From Agarophyton chilense (Eukaryota > Rhodophyta > Florideophyceae > Gracilariales > Gracilariaceae), in the NCBI GenBank assembly GCA_030374765.1, contig JARGXX010000106.1:1-64000 (forward strand): DNA of 64,000 nt, in the 5' to 3' direction. The position numbers were made by a program, and so were the translations under genes. Of the stretch, positions 31,771 through 44,802 are shown piece by piece; position 1 is the stretch's first letter; each line of letters begins with the position of its first letter. The notes below the pieces were generated by a model. It had not been told where the DNA came from. It was given only the letters and a program-made list of their open reading frames with translations, and ran no database searches.

Positions 31771-31914
31771 TCATTCGTCTTTCAGGGTCTGGAGCCGAGT
31801 AAGCTCTTCTTCCACAATGCCTGGAAGCACTCCGCGCGATCCAAAAGCAATAACGAACGCCTTCATGATTCCCAATTTATCAGAGACTGAAATGGACTCC
31901 TGCTTTCTCTTTTG
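31771..31914 (-). pseudogene. Coding-like relic, C-terminal end
   Basis: A 48-codon frame open to a TGA at 31771, reading KAFVIAFGSRGVLPGIVEEE and LTRLQTLKDE. An AATAAA lies a few bases after the stop. The V-I-x-G-x-x-G-x-x-P-x-x-x-x-x-x-L spacing vaguely resembles the C-terminal tail of some non-LTR retrotransposon polymerases. This is a weak hint only. Confidence 0.25.
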
Positions 31915-34889
31915 AACTACTTCTGGTTTTTAGAGCTTAATCGAAGGTGTATATGGTGTGGGAGAAAATTTCAGAGTAGCTGTAAACAGCGGCTTGCATA
32001 CGATGATTGGGTTCAAATAAAAGCTAGTTGGCTGCTGCAATGAAAGATAGAGCTACATGGTTTAGGGAGCTTCATAGTTGGAGAGATGTTGGCTTTTAAA
32101 CGTCCAGGAACTCACGAAAAAGAAATCAGAAACAGCAGGGAGAGAGTGGAACAGGTCTCATTGTTGCAATGAAGCCAATATGTAACTGTTGTAATTATTC
32201 AAAATTAACAGATATTATGCCCGTGACGTGTGCGTTATTTTGTGAATGGTGCACATGTAAAATATACCTCGATCGCCCATAGAAGGTTTTCGAAGTGGGA
32301 GCCTAATGATAATTTAGCTCTTCAAGAGCTCTCTAATGGATATTTCTTGGAATCTGAGCGGAGGAAAATGCGGGATGAATCAGGTAACGCAGTTTTCACT
32401 TACCAGCAATCTCAAAGCGGTGTTATTCTAAAGGCTGCCAACCTGAACAAGAGACCATCAGACTTTTCAATCACAGTTCTAATGTACGAATAATGGATAG
32501 CAGGGTATAAAACTCTCAGCCAATTTAACCTCAGACGGACAATCCCCGCGTTCATATTAGAAGTTTTTTAGACCTCATAAGCTACGTTAGACGCACCAGC
32601 TCACACTGCTTATTGGTGCTTCGGCAAGACTGTACTGTCATGGGACATTTTCCTGAAGAAACTTTTAATGGGTTTGGGGGCTCATCACGTGTCTTTGGCG
32701 CCACTGAGTTGCCTTCACCAGCGGACACGCCCGCCAACCCTCTCTCTTCATAGAGTTTGCCACGACTAGAATATGATAAATGGTCTCTTTGCCTATGACG
32801 TCACTCTTTGCGATTCCTGCGAAGCTCCTTTTCTTCTTCGCGTTCATTGCTTCGTCCACTGCGACTTGAGGCCTGATTTGCACAAATTTCATTTACTTGG
32901 TATGCAAGACGGGTGACATGCTAGTTTTATTTTCAAGGCAGTACCAGGCTCTTTTAAAGATCTTAAACAGAAGATGTGCCCAGTCGATGATGGTCCCATT
33001 CCGTGCAGCGCACACTTTCCGGGATAGACCCAGCCGTTTCGAGACGTTTATTTTTCACATCTATATAGACAGAGTTCCTTCCTTAAAAGTAAAGAAGTAT
33101 ACTAGAAATCTGTTCTCACCCAATAACACCATATTTTATCAATGACATCCACAGAATTGTAAAGGATCCAGTTTCTAGATTCATTGAAAATGAAAACTAA
33201 ATCACCAGTATCATTGTCGAGAAAATTGGATGCTCCATGTAGCTTTTGATATTGTGAAAAAGTATCACTCTGAACGCTGGGTGAGTGAGCTCCCTGATGG
33301 TTAAAATCTGGGTTAACAACCAGGTCTCCACTTCTCATTGGCAACGGAGTGATCCCATTCCGTTGTGTCGTTCTTTATCTTTCTTTTATCGATCAATAAT
33401 TTATTCCTATAGAGCCTGAAGCAACTACGAAACATGGTCATAACTGGATGCCAATCTTTTTTGGTCTTTTCAAATAGCAAACCGCCCTCATGCATCTCCG
33501 GTATGTTTTTATGGCTACGATGAAAGACTTACAAAAAACGAGGGAGATGCAAAACATCAATGATAATGGGTCCTTTATCAGTTATACTTTGAGAGCATTC
33601 TAACGTCGAATACCAGCCTTGCCATCAATTCATATATTCTTAAAAGCCTGAGTTGTACGAAATGATGAATCATAAACAAACCCAAATTCAATATTTTCCA
33701 CAATACTCTGGTCAACTTCTATCGGTCTGCGTTATCCACGACAAGAATTATTCTTTCTTCCCTAAAGGCATTGGATGTAACCGCCTTGAGTACAGTAATC
33801 GTTGAAATAAGACCCAAGAAAATAATTAAATTGCCGATAAACTGGCCGCATATAGCCGCCAGGCAAGAAGCAATTTCCTCAAAATTATTTATTATGCCAA
33901 TATAAATTCCTGACGAGCACCAAATGTTTCGCTGACCGGAGAGGTTCGCCCGCCGGACCCCTGATACCCACACGCTGAGACGCCATCGACCTACTTCTCC
34001 GTGCCTCAAAACAAACAGCCAAAGAAGGTCACGTTTAGAAAGGGCGCCTGCGTCTACGTAAGTGTGCGTCGTGATGTCATTTGGCGCAATCGAATGCCCG
34101 GGTATCTTCAGATTGATGTATACTTTCAGTGTACTGCTAGTAGCAAACTTATTGGCATATCATGTAAGGCTCTTGCAGAGAGTGTTGAAGAATGGCAAGT
34201 GGAGAGCCATATGAAGAATAGATGCGGAGTCTCCAGAAAAAAACCAGAATAGAACGATTACCGACCAGGAATGTAGTTTTTTTTACCTAATGGCGTTAGC
34301 TCTTCTCCGTTGAGCTTTGAGACTTCTATGCTTTACGGGCACATTAATGGTTTTGCTGTTCTGTTCACAGCTGACATCCATCTAATTCTACTTGAGGCTA
34401 AGCACTTTCACAAAGTGAATATCAAATGTATCAGCCAGCCAAGGACCACATCAAGCCATTTTTAGAGTGCGAAATCTTACATTTCGGCTATCCGCATAGG
34501 TTTCTCGATGAGCAACTACTTTCGTCGGAGTCCCCCTGCTCCATTCTAGTAATGCCGTTCTTTTAAAAGTGACATCTTCCAACCAAATCCGGAGTAAAAC
34601 CATTCTATAAAGACCCCAAGGCCTAACCGGACGCTTGGCTCAATGACCCGAATTTTCTGCAGGCTACTTCACTCACTAAAAATATACAGGCACCAATACG
34701 ACCGCTCATGAACTTAGAGTACGAAAACCATTTACATGTGCCTTTTATAGTCGCGTTATTCAAGCTTATACCTGTCCATTACCGTTCAAAAAGCTGGATT
34801 TGCTGAGACAAATTGGCGGAAATCGTCTCTGAATAGACTCCTGCAGTATAACGCATGTGGTATCAACTCATCACGGATGCGCGGGACGA
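31915..34889. other. Gene-poor stretch with small unassigned ORFs
   Basis: Small frames at 32230-32493 (+), 33102-33344 (-), 33719-34009 (-, with a hydrophobic stretch) and 34001-34252 (+) have protein-like composition but no motif I can name. They may be debris of host genes. Confidence 0.3.
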
Positions 34890-36049
34890 TCTAGATAATA
34901 TTTTTACTTTTGAAAACCGGAAAGATTCTTTCTGAAGCACGCACAGAAGTTGACAATTCCCCGACGATTTGGTTGCCGGAACTTGCAAGAAACCTTTCAT
35001 TTGATGCAAACCACGGAAACCCAAAGCCTAACGAGCCAGGTTCAAGTAACACAAGCACCTATCGGGACAGTCTTAGCCATTGGTTCGTGGAAATATTCTC
35101 TGCCCATTCTAGAGCGGGGACTGGCAGTCATTGCTGCCCATTGGGCGATGATTTCAAAACCATCAGAGGAAACACCTCTATATGCACGAGCACTTGCAGA
35201 ACATAGACGTCGAATAAGTGGCCCAGCAGGTCTTTGAAGCGGTTTAGTTGTCTGTGAGAGTGTAAAGGTCGTGGATCATGTTTCCAAATTAGATTGCATG
35301 TGTATGGTGACATTCATGTGTGCAATAGTTGTAGGGAAGCTAATTGCTGCAAAGTAAGCAGAGTGGGAATTGCGGGTGACTTTGGAACTTGGCGGAAATG
35401 CCCCTTTCATGTTACTTGAAGACAGAGACTTGAACAAGACGATTGATGGTCGCGTGAAGAAAATGTTTTAATCCACGAGATTAACGTGTTGTTCGGCGAA
35501 CCGAAGATTTCTACAAGAGAGTATCTGCGACGAGTTAACAGAAAGGGTTAAGGAGTCGTTTCACAAGCTTGAGGTTTAAAATGCCTTGGATGGAACTGTT
35601 AAAGTACGCCCCTTGCCAAATCAAAAGGCCATTCATAGAGTTGGAAAGCATGTAGAGGATGCGAATTCAAAAGTAGCAAGGTTCGTATTCCAAGGCGAAC
35701 CTGACCGTAATTTTTGCCCTTCATTCTGCGTGCTGATGTGGCCAATTACATGTAGTTTACCAAGGCTAAAAAGATCGGTCCCATGGTATTGCTCAAACCG
35801 TTCAAAAATGAAGAGGAGGTGTGGAAAACGGGGAAGGGAGGTGTTCCCGGGTTTGCTGCGTACGTTTATACTGAAGACAATGGGCGACAAATGCAGGGTA
35901 TTCGCTAATTAGAGTACAATATGGTGACGATAAACAGCACTGCCGTGAGAACCTCCTCGAGTGGTTATGTTGGGATGCACGAAGGCGGCATCGGACTCTA
36001 CGGTGGGCTATTGAGTATATATGATTTCTTCAAAGCAAGTTTTCCATAA
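34890..36049 (+). pseudogene. Succinate-semialdehyde dehydrogenase pseudogene
   Basis: Collinear aldehyde dehydrogenase blocks appear in order across shifting frames: TGKILSEARTEVD (~34914), PIGTVLAIGSWKYSLPI (~35060), ISKPSEETPLYARALAE (~35152), LELGGNAPFMLLED (35382 on), LTCCSANR with the catalytic-Cys region (35481), a VKESFHKLEV..LDGTVKVRPL..HVEDA block (~35550-35660), KKIGPMVLLKPFKNEEEV (~35766), LEYNMVTINS (~35908) and GGIGLYGGLLSIYDFFK (~35980). LELGGNAPF plus the order of blocks points to the succinate-semialdehyde dehydrogenase branch. At least five frameshifts or stops (e.g. TAA at 35469) disable it. No introns are evident between blocks. Confidence 0.8.
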
Positions 36050-39000
36050 TTAACTTCTGCTCCTGAATATGGCACTGACGATGGGAGAAGCTTTCATATT
36101 CGTTTGGTGTCAATGAATCGATGTCCTTCTTTAGGCCTACCGAGATTTGCAAACACTATGAATGAAACATTTGAAATGCAATTGAGCATTAAATATCTCT
36201 TTCCAACCAGCCCTTGACATTTACAAAAGGGTTAGTCGACGGGTTCCCGTTCACATATAGACGCTTTTGTTGCAGTGGCAGTACTGAGTCGTGATCGACG
36301 TACGAAATGTAGTATTCTTTTCCGTAGTCAAATTCCATGTGACGAATGGCAGCAAGCCTAATGTTTTATGGAGAATTCTGGCCGAACTAGAGTGTGTGCG
36401 GACCAGCTATGGATCCGTCTGACCTTTGCGTTTCTGCTCATAAGACTCAATACCCATGTTTGGTATTTCCATCTCTTCTTGCACAAGCTGAGATCTCTTG
36501 AGCAATGAAATAATACAAAGAGCTATGAGGTAGTTTTATTTATATGAAGCGATATTGAAGGAGCTGAAACCTGTCCGAACATAAATTATACTTTTGCCAA
36601 TGTAGATGGTCAACGCTCACATTTCTTCTACAATGGATTATCCCAACACTATTGAAGCTCCGATTGCTGAACTCCTCAGACTCAGAAGCTGCAACTCAAA
36701 CACCGGAACTTGCCTGGATTACGATCTTCATGAACTGCATCATGATTTTCACAGAACACATTATTTCTTCTCCTGAAACGAATGATGATTCTGTCAACCA
36801 ACCTAGATACGGTATTTTATCCTAGGTCTCCAGTTCCTATTTTCAATCCGTCTTCAACAGTCTCTAAACTACAAGAAACTTGCACTCGTTTTCTTCTCTG
36901 AAATCTTTGATGTGTTTTGCTAGCGAGTCTTCGTTCCGCAACAATTAATGCGGTGTTTTGATTTCTTAGTTTCGTTGCAATCTTGGTGTCCGAGATGAGA
37001 CCCGCTCCACCAATGGTATCAAAAGTTGCTTCAAGGTTTTGAACTTGTTCAATAAACTCCAGACCTCTTGTTCCATGACATGCCACAGCTTTGGGTTTCT
37101 GGAAATGGGTGTATCAGAATATCACACTCCGCTTTTCTTTGTACTTGTTCGACTGTTTCATCCTGTCATGAGAAGTGGGCTTGTAAAAAGTAATCTGTGC
37201 TGCTCAGTTCTCAACAGTCTGTACTTTTACGGTGGGCGTGGAATGACGAAGTGAGCACGGACGTTATCCACAGCAGCCGCCGTTGCAATCTTGGATATGA
37301 TTCTCAAAAGAGGAGGTGGCCATTGGGCTGCCTGGAGTTGCTCCTTATGACGAAATTGCGTTGCAAGAGCCTCATCAATGAACCAGATTTCTAGACGGTT
37401 TCACATTTTAAAAAGAACTTGACGCCCTCCATTGACAGTATTTCTTTCACAAGCCTGCTTATAAGTACAGGGCTGAGGTGAGCGTGAGCTTTTATTGTTT
37501 TTGAAGCTTGCTGACTGTCAGTTATAGATACGCCGGAAGCGGTCTATGCCTTTTGAATGATGTCGTGAATAATCATATCTGATGCCACCCTTCCGAGATT
37601 GTGAAGAAGATATTTGCACACGGCGTTCACTGTAGAACGTTTGTGTTGACATTTTGATCCGTACCAAACGGAGATGCTCCAGTTAAAAAATAGGGAATGC
37701 CCTTGCTCAAGTGAATGAAGAATCAATAGGAGGATGGAAAAAACCCCATTACTCTTCAAACGTACTGAGCTGATTGGTGCAGGTCCAGCACTGCGGCGGC
37801 GATGATCACGCAGAACGCAGGAAGTAATAGAGACGAGATCCCGTTCAACACTCCGTACCAGCAGCGAGGTTTGAACATTTTGTATTCTGTACGCAGAAGT
37901 AGAAGCAGAGTTGCATGACACAATGTACAACCTCATTGAGAACAGAAGCGCGACACACAGGCTGATGATTGCACTAGAGTCCATGAATGCAGAAATCAGC
38001 CCCGTTTCGACCTCTTACACTACTCAAAACAGGAGACCAATGGAACAGGCTGGTCAACTCCCTCGTCCGCAGAATTCAATACAGCTTCTTTATCAAAATT
38101 ATCATCAACCAGAATGAAAAGAGCTGAACCTTAATCAATCACAACCCACAGAAAAGAATCAAGAGCTTCGAAATCGGTATAGTGAACTTGAGATATACTA
38201 GCTGACGAAAGGCCTAGGGTTTTTCTAAAAACATGAATAGAAGCATTGCACCATATTTTGGGTAAAGTAGTACTTGTTCAGTAAAACAAGTTCCGTTGTG
38301 AAAAAGATAGGAATTTCTTTTTCTTAATTGTGGGCGTTTTGTTTTAATTTCTAACACAGCAGAGGGATAGTAACGTTTAGATATATCGAGGAAACCGTAG
38401 ATGTCCAAGAAAGTGCGGGAAGTTTTAACAGTTTCGCTGAGTTGCAAGGGTGGGACTGTTCGTTGATGGTAGTACGCTCGTATACCTTGATCTGAGATGC
38501 ATCCTTTAAAACGGGAGCATTTGAATTTTTTACTTGTTGACAGGGTGATTATGGTAGAAAGACTGCTGTATTAACTTTCAACTTCAAAGCGATTGTGGGT
38601 TTGTCCCGTGATGGAAGTGGGTGAGTCTTTTTGCGGCCGGATTTCAAGGAACTGGTGGCGATAAATGACTGTAGCAAGGGGCAAGGTACGACTCAACGCG
38701 TATGCAAGTCTTGTGAAGCATTAAGGTGGCGGTGAAAGTATTCGGCTGCACTGTATAAATGCACGGAGAAAAGTGCCTTCATGTAACAGTCCCGTCACAC
38801 CACAGAATTGGACTGGCAAGGGCCTTTCCAGTTACAAGGCAGCATGAGTTGGCGGCCCCCGTTACGGATGAGATATGACTGCGAGTACACTGCGGGGGTG
38901 TATGAAGACTCGTAACGAGCATGTGTAGTACCTCTCTATGAGGAAGACAAGAGCTATGGCGCGTCCAATTCTAATCGGATTGCCATAGTCGCTTTTTGTT

Positions 39001-41637
39001 TGGAGACGTAAACGGTACGGCAGCGCCGTCATCAGCGGTCCCCCTTTATCAACTTGTACTTTTAAAGAAGAACCATTTTGTTAGTGACCTTTTATTTGCT
39101 ATGAGAACACATCTCCTTATTCGCGTGGGCGGTGGCATCCATGCTGGTCTTAGCAAAACGGAGATTAGCTAGGCTGTGTTCCAGATTCTTCATTATCGAG
39201 TGTTGTGCTTCGGAAACCCATTTTTAAGGGCAACCTCAACGGAAAAGTTGGCTATAATCATTTTATTGACCCAGGATGAGCCAACCAACACCATGCTGAT
39301 ATGTCTGTCGGCACTCTCAGTATGGGATGTGGGAAGGATGACGGTATTTTTCCTGAATTTGATACCCTAAAAAAGCTGGAGAGATGGAGACTATATGGAT
39401 AATTGAACAGAAACAGCGTATGAAAGGACGTTCGACACTGCAGAAATCGATATACGCAGCTCAATGAAGATGGATTCGATAACGCCATGGTCAAAATGGA
39501 GTCGAGCAGCATCAGCCTGATTAAAATCACTGCAACTACTTTCGGTGATCAAATGAGAGGAGACCTGTTGTTCACCAAGTTCGCCGTCTCTGGCAATCAA
39601 AAAGTTTACTGGATTGAGCTGAACAGTAAAAAGAAATATGAAGCCGATATTTGGCCTGGCTTTCCATTCAGGTCTTTCGTCTACTATGTCTCTGACTTGA
39701 AGCATTGTGAGTGGAAGAGAATACCAAGGAAAGACTGCTCTATTGCTCTCGAAAGAAAGGAACCCCAAGCGTGGTGGTGACCAGCGTGAATGTATTTCAC
39801 GGTCCCCAACGTGGAGGCAGTACAGTCACAATCACGGGATGGAAGCTTAAACCACTTCTTTGAGTATTACCGTTGGCGGAGAAGCTTGTACGTACGTTAA
39901 AGACTACAGGGCTGGGCGGAGCGTGACTTGCACGGTACACAGATTTTATGGCGCAGCGGAAAGTGTCGTGAAATGTTCTTAAAACCAATGGAAGAGCCTC
40001 AGATACGAATTTATCAACATGAATATTTAAGCAGTCATAAACACGAGGCTCATTCTTTTCATTTACGAGGAGGCCAGACTAAATTGTGTGATGGTCATAA
40101 CCTCTGCTTAAGAAAGTGCTCCAAACGCCTGGATAGTTTACGTGAGAAGGAATTGGTCCAAAACAGCCGAGGGCAACAATGCGCAGATGTCAGGCAAGAT
40201 GAAAGAGAACGAGGAGAAGAAGTGAATGCTTTCCAATAAGCCATTTGGGACAGTTGGCGCGTTTTCGGAAATGCGGGGGGACGACAAAATCGTAAATAAT
40301 CTTTGGTTGTAGACGGGCCGGTGGTATCGTTCGTCATTACACTCTTGATTCGTTGATGCCACGGCCTCAAAGAAGAAATTGACTTATATGAGAACCAATC
40401 CAAAAGAGATGTCGGCATCAGCCGACGACGAGTGCATTGCACATACATTTCCCGACAAGATCCTTGTGGTACATCCGGCCGATACGAGGCCAACCACGGC
40501 AAAAAATTTATAAGTGTACTATCTGCTCGTCCTCAACTTTAGAATGAGCATAAATGGAAGCAGCTTGCAACAATTTTCAATGGTGATGGACGAAAGGTGA
40601 ACAGCTTCAACGCCTCGTACTGGCAGGAGCTGGACATGGCATTAGAAACCGAACCATATACGTAGTCAGTCAATGGTGCGGCCGCTTTAAGATGTGACGC
40701 CTCATCGCGCGCAAATACCAAAACCGAAACCAAAAGCGCAGCCAACATTCGGTTGGCCGGCATACAAAACAGTCAGAGGTCCCGTAAAAAGGTGCCTTGT
40801 AATCTTCTCCCGGAACAGCGAGTAAACCATCAAATGCATCATAATGAAGAGCATACATGCACTCGAGTGGGCTAAGGTGTGCGCTGACAATCCTGTGGTA
40901 CGCTTCTTGGACAGCGATCTTGACTGGTAGAGGGCGAGATCCGGCGTCGGCTCGCTGGCGTATGGCACATAGAGAGATGGCAGCACAATGCTTTGTGGGG
41001 CTAGCGGGGGTGTGGAAGTGTGCCTCGCAACAGAGTTTTGTCTTGCGGTTTTAATTCCGTGACAGCACTTGTTGCCTAAACCCTCTTTGAGCCTTTGCGA
41101 CAACCCTTTGCTCCACGCGCAATCGCTGCGCCCTCCTTCGTCGCTGTCCCCGTCGCTGTCCCCGTCGCCGCCAAAGCCTGCACGATTGGCTTTCTTGTGG
41201 CGTAGGCGGCTCACTCGCAGCCGGGCGTAGATGCACTGATACATGCGCTATTGCTCGCTCTCGAGGCAGGCGTCGTGGTATGGTGGGCACAGCTACAGCT
41301 GCTACACGGAGAAGCCGGTATCGAAGCAGGCGTAGACGTACTTCATGGAGCATTTCTCACAAATCACTTTAAGACAGGTCGGTTCGCGACTTAAAGTGCA
41401 CATCGCTTTTTGTTTCACATACGCTAGTCCTTATGATTCTAATTGATTGCATATCTCTCCTTGCAAGTATTTTCTTACATATTCAAAGCGGGATGCACCA
41501 GGCTTTACGCAAGCCTGGAAAGGAAGCTTGTCCAGATTCATAATTCAACAGGACCACGGTTGTCTTCCTCTACTTCATAAGTGCTATGCGTTCGACATTT
41601 AGTTTTACTGGTCCTTAATTATCATCATATTTAACCA
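36050..41637. other. Gene-poor stretch with unassigned ORFs
   Basis: ORFs of 90-150 codons (e.g. 36817-37086 minus, 37544-37984 minus, 39391-39768 minus, 39928-40239 plus) have no motif I recognise and often overlap another ORF on the opposite strand. A plus-strand frame at 40546-40665 reads HKWKQLATIFNGDGRKVNSF with protein-like composition, between stops. A short tandem repeat of gtcgctgtcccc lies at ~41142. I would not call a gene here. Confidence 0.3.
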
Positions 41638-42154
41638 TCAATTCAGTCTATTTTTGCTATCGGCGTGTCTAGGTTGGATTCGGTTTAGACATTCTCCATA
41701 TTTGGCAACTCGAACACTTCGAATTATCTCTTTAATCCTGCCTTCTTGTACTTTCTGAGCATTTCGTACTCTGTCCAGATAATAACGACTGCCAGTCATA
41801 CCTGGTATTTCTATGGTGCTTTCGATAACCGGAACAATCTCTGTTGAAGATGAAGTGGGTTGCCTTTCCCCAATATAATGAACATCATAATTTGATTCTT
41901 TAACAAGCACTACGTTGATCATCGTTTGTACCTGTTGCGATCTATTATCCAAGGTCACTTGCATAATCCTTTGCATACTGCCGTAGTACAAATCTCTCTG
42001 TACTACCATATCACCGATTTTATCATGTGAGTCACAGGATGAGGATATGAGGCTTTCCTTCTCTTTAATGAGATGAGTGATAATAAAATGTTTCAATCAA
42101 GACTTTCTCTTTTCTGCAGTTCGCTTTTCGTACGACTCTAAAGTTTCAATGGAC
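41638..42154 (-). CDS. Hypothetical protein, possibly broken
   Basis: A 152-codon frame whose N-terminal continuation (ATG near 42154, MSIETLESYEKRTAEKRKS) is separated from it by one in-frame TGA (~42096). It has mixed charged and hydrophobic composition (NYDVHYIGERQPTSSSTEIV, VRNAQKVQEGRIKEIIRSV) and no recognised domain. It could be a host gene remnant or an orphan TE ORF. Confidence 0.3.
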
Positions 42155-42269
42155 ATTTTTTATTCTTATTTAAGATTTACGCACTTTCGAACTCTTTCAC
42201 TCCCGCAATGATGAACTTATACGGTGATTGAGGGAATGACTGTCGAAAAAGTTCTGTAATGCGTCGTTG

Positions 42270-42581
42270 TTACTCTTTGGAGAGCGTTTTTGAATATGTA
42301 TCGTATTTACATCCGTGACAGTTGACTCCAATGCACCACTCCGTAATATCATCTTCCCCGTCTCTCTCTCTTTCTCCTAGTGATATGTTTCCATATTTTA
42401 CAGAACGATCTTCCTCTGAGTCATCATCTCCGTCAGTCACCGGAGTCACTCTATTACAAGCAAGTCTTATTTCAAGCAGCCAGAAGTTTTTGTGAAACAA
42501 TTGCGCGCAAAGGTTTGGGGTCTTTTGGATCCGATTTTCAATCTCTCCGAGAAGTCTTTCTATGGCAAACTGTGAGGACAA
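42270..42581 (-). CDS. Hypothetical acidic protein
   Basis: 103 codons with a Glu/Asp-rich middle (TDGDDDSEEDRS) and a C-terminal WCIGVNCHGCKYDTYS, where the closely spaced Cys/His could bind metal. It lies upstream of and co-directional with the previous entry. No family recognised. Confidence 0.25.
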   Translation of the reverse strand: MSSQFAIERLLGEIENRIQKTPNLCAQLFHKNFWLLEIRLACNRVTPVTDGDDDSEEDRSVKYGNISLGERERDGEDDITEWCIGVNCHGCKYDTYSKTLSKE

Positions 42582-42939
42582 CGGCAGTGGCTTATATTAA
42601 CAAGGTACTTCGAAAAGGTGCAGAACTGCATGTGTGGTTGTAGTGAAATAGAAGCTCTCAAATTCTGATTCGTCGAACAGGACGACGAATCGGGCATACA
42701 TCTCCCAATGAACTGCTTCCAGGATGAAACAAGCACAGGGAAAGAATCATAGCCGAAGCTGATCGATACGAACCAAGAGGTGGGACTCCACAGTTACATT
42801 ATGTTTTTAGAATCTTTGTAGCGGTGCAAAAAGGGAATGAGATACAATTCAGCATGTTTCTTGAAGTCTTCGGCCTCGCATACAGCTAGGTGCTTTAGAG
42901 AAAGCGAAGATCAGCCAGAAGATCTCTGAATGTGACAGG

Positions 42940-43210
42940 TGTTGACCAGATCGGACAATCAGATTGAATCCAACCCACCGCCGGCGTCTGATATAAAATG
43001 CTTGAAGGGTCAAACATGGTTGCATATTTTGTACATATAGTTCCAAATGAAGAGAAAATATTATGAACTATTGTACTGTGCGTACAATAAAAGAATACCA
43101 GACTGCCATAGCAGTCCGGGGGTAACCGTGAAGGAGGCGGAACTCATCTTTGGTGCTCATTCTCTGTGTAACGCGAGCGGCGCGTGCGATCGACGATCTA
43201 CACCGAGACA
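42940..43210 (+). repeat. 5' LTR of the Gypsy element
   Basis: Aligns with 47861-48135 (e.g. gaaccgtgaaggaggcggaa with one change, tgaactattgtactgtgc). Starts TGTTGACC. A TATA-like tgatataaaatg occurs near 42990. Confidence 0.85.
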
Positions 43211-43263
43211 ACCAAGCGCTTTGGCTCTAAGAAGTAGGTCGTTGTCAAATCGTTAATCGCATA

Positions 43264-44073
43264 ATGTCGAGATACAGAGTAGTTGCTACAGTGACTGCAC
43301 CGCGACGTGACAGTCCGACGCAGCCGAACATGATCAAGTTCGAAGTCGATCACGCAGTGTACAAAGAGTATGTAACAGACTTGAACTGCACGCGTTCTGC
43401 TGAAGACCAAATCAAACCGGCCAGCGTTCGTCAGTGCACCAAACCAGAAATGCTGCACAGCCTCTGTATTATCGGAGAGATCAAAGGCGCAGCTACGCTT
43501 CAGGAAGCCACAGACGAAGTTGTTGGGAAGTGTTTCGAGAAAGCACTGAAAACGGCACGGAAGGATTTGGCAGAGCGATCACAAGCCTCGCTAGACGCAG
43601 TGAAGTACAACACATGCACGGAAGACCCCAGTTGAGCAGCACGAGAGTTCGTAGTCAACATTGTCATGCACTTGGACCACAACAATGCTTCTGAAGCCGT
43701 CAAGGACGCCGAGATCTGCAACACCTTGGTACCTAGACTCATCAATCGTGTAGAACCAGCCGAGCTTCGTATTCGCCTTTTGTACGAAAAGACTTACTGG
43801 ACGGCCGCAGAGAAATCCAGTATTTCTCATTTTATGAAACTTGCCAGTGCACTCGCCGTAGAAGCTCACAACGTTGAAGCAGCCAAAGCGAAGTTGATGA
43901 GGAGAAATGATCTTGTTAATGTAAGGTCATCTAACGTGGAATCTAAAGATGAAAATGGAAACACGCGTAAGTGTCAGAAACTTAATGGAGACTCGAGGGA
44001 GCGTCGAAAACCAAACACCAATGCGCGTATATGGAACAAGCTCTCTCTGAACAAGAAGTTAGAAGCTCCATAG
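43264..44073 (+). pseudogene. Gag of the Gypsy element, one in-frame stop
   Basis: A single frame from the ATG at 43264 to 44073 interrupted only by TGA at 43633-43635 (…CTEDPS, stop, AAREFVV…). It is helical, charge-rich, with a Lys/Arg/Asn-rich C-terminus (RERRKPNTNARIWNKLSLNK) suited to RNA binding, but without a CCHC knuckle. Identified as Gag by position just after the 5' LTR and ahead of protease. Confidence 0.6.
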
Positions 44074-44116
44074 CATAAGCGACTGTAACACGACTTCCGC
44101 CGATGAGTGAAAGCGA

Positions 44117-44793
44117 TTGTTGGGCGAATTCTATGCTGAGAAGAAGAAGCAGAAATCCATGAAGTTCTCCAGCGTGGGACACAGGAAGCTCGGTGATGGA
44201 AGGTACGACGTTCTTCTGGACGAAAAGATCGCCGCGGTTGCACTTGGAAACTACGGATGGGTCTTCAGCCCAGTTGTGAAAGATATCTGGCGGGAAATAA
44301 ACTCCGAGAAAAAATATACGTCGTTAGTGTACCTCAGAAAATCAGGCTCGAGGCAGCGATCATGAGTACACCGGAAAATCCTATCGTGTTCAGTGCAAAA
44401 ATAAAGACAACTATGTCTCTCGTCATAACGCTTCCAAGAAAAAAGATCCCCATCTTGTTGCACGGGATTTAGTTCTTGGTTACAGAACAGCCATTGAACG
44501 AGGTGATCCTTGGAAGACCGTTGCTCAATGCAATTGGATTAAACCTCGACGAGCATTTGAAACGGATCGGACTAATGATCAACGGAAAGTGCATCAGTCC
44601 GATCGGAGTACGAAATACTAACACCTTTTGGAGCGTATCATACGAAAACTTCGACGTCGACCCAATTGAGCCTCCCGAGCACTTGACAGCAGGATCTGGA
44701 ACAGATCACCCAACGGAGAATGACGATGCGCTTCGCACCCTCGAAGATAACGCAAAGAAGAACGGAATAACGGAAAAAGGCCTATGCGATTAA
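44117..44793 (+). pseudogene. Protease region of the Gypsy element
   Basis: 44476-44793 contains QPLNEVILGRPLLNAIGLNL, the second-lobe motif (I-L-G-R-P-x-L) of Gypsy retropepsins. Upstream frames (44117-44472) hold the N-terminal half without a readable D-S/T-G. At least two frame changes lie within it. Confidence 0.6.
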
Positions 44794-44802
44794 CACAAAG
44801 TC

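Noticed and set aside
36817..37086. Minus-strand ORF overlapping TGGTATCA, resembling a plant iMet primer site
   Set aside because: The match is short, no LTR pair surrounds it, and the ORF has no Gag motif.
37544..37984. 146-codon minus-strand ORF starting with a hydrophobic segment like a signal peptide
   Set aside because: No domain, Cys/Ser-rich composition, and the opposite strand is also open; insufficient support for a gene call.
40702..41244. 180-codon minus-strand ORF with GDSDGDSD repeats
   Set aside because: The repeat reflects a gtcgctgtcccc tandem tract; the overlapping antisense and alternate frames are equally open; no domain.
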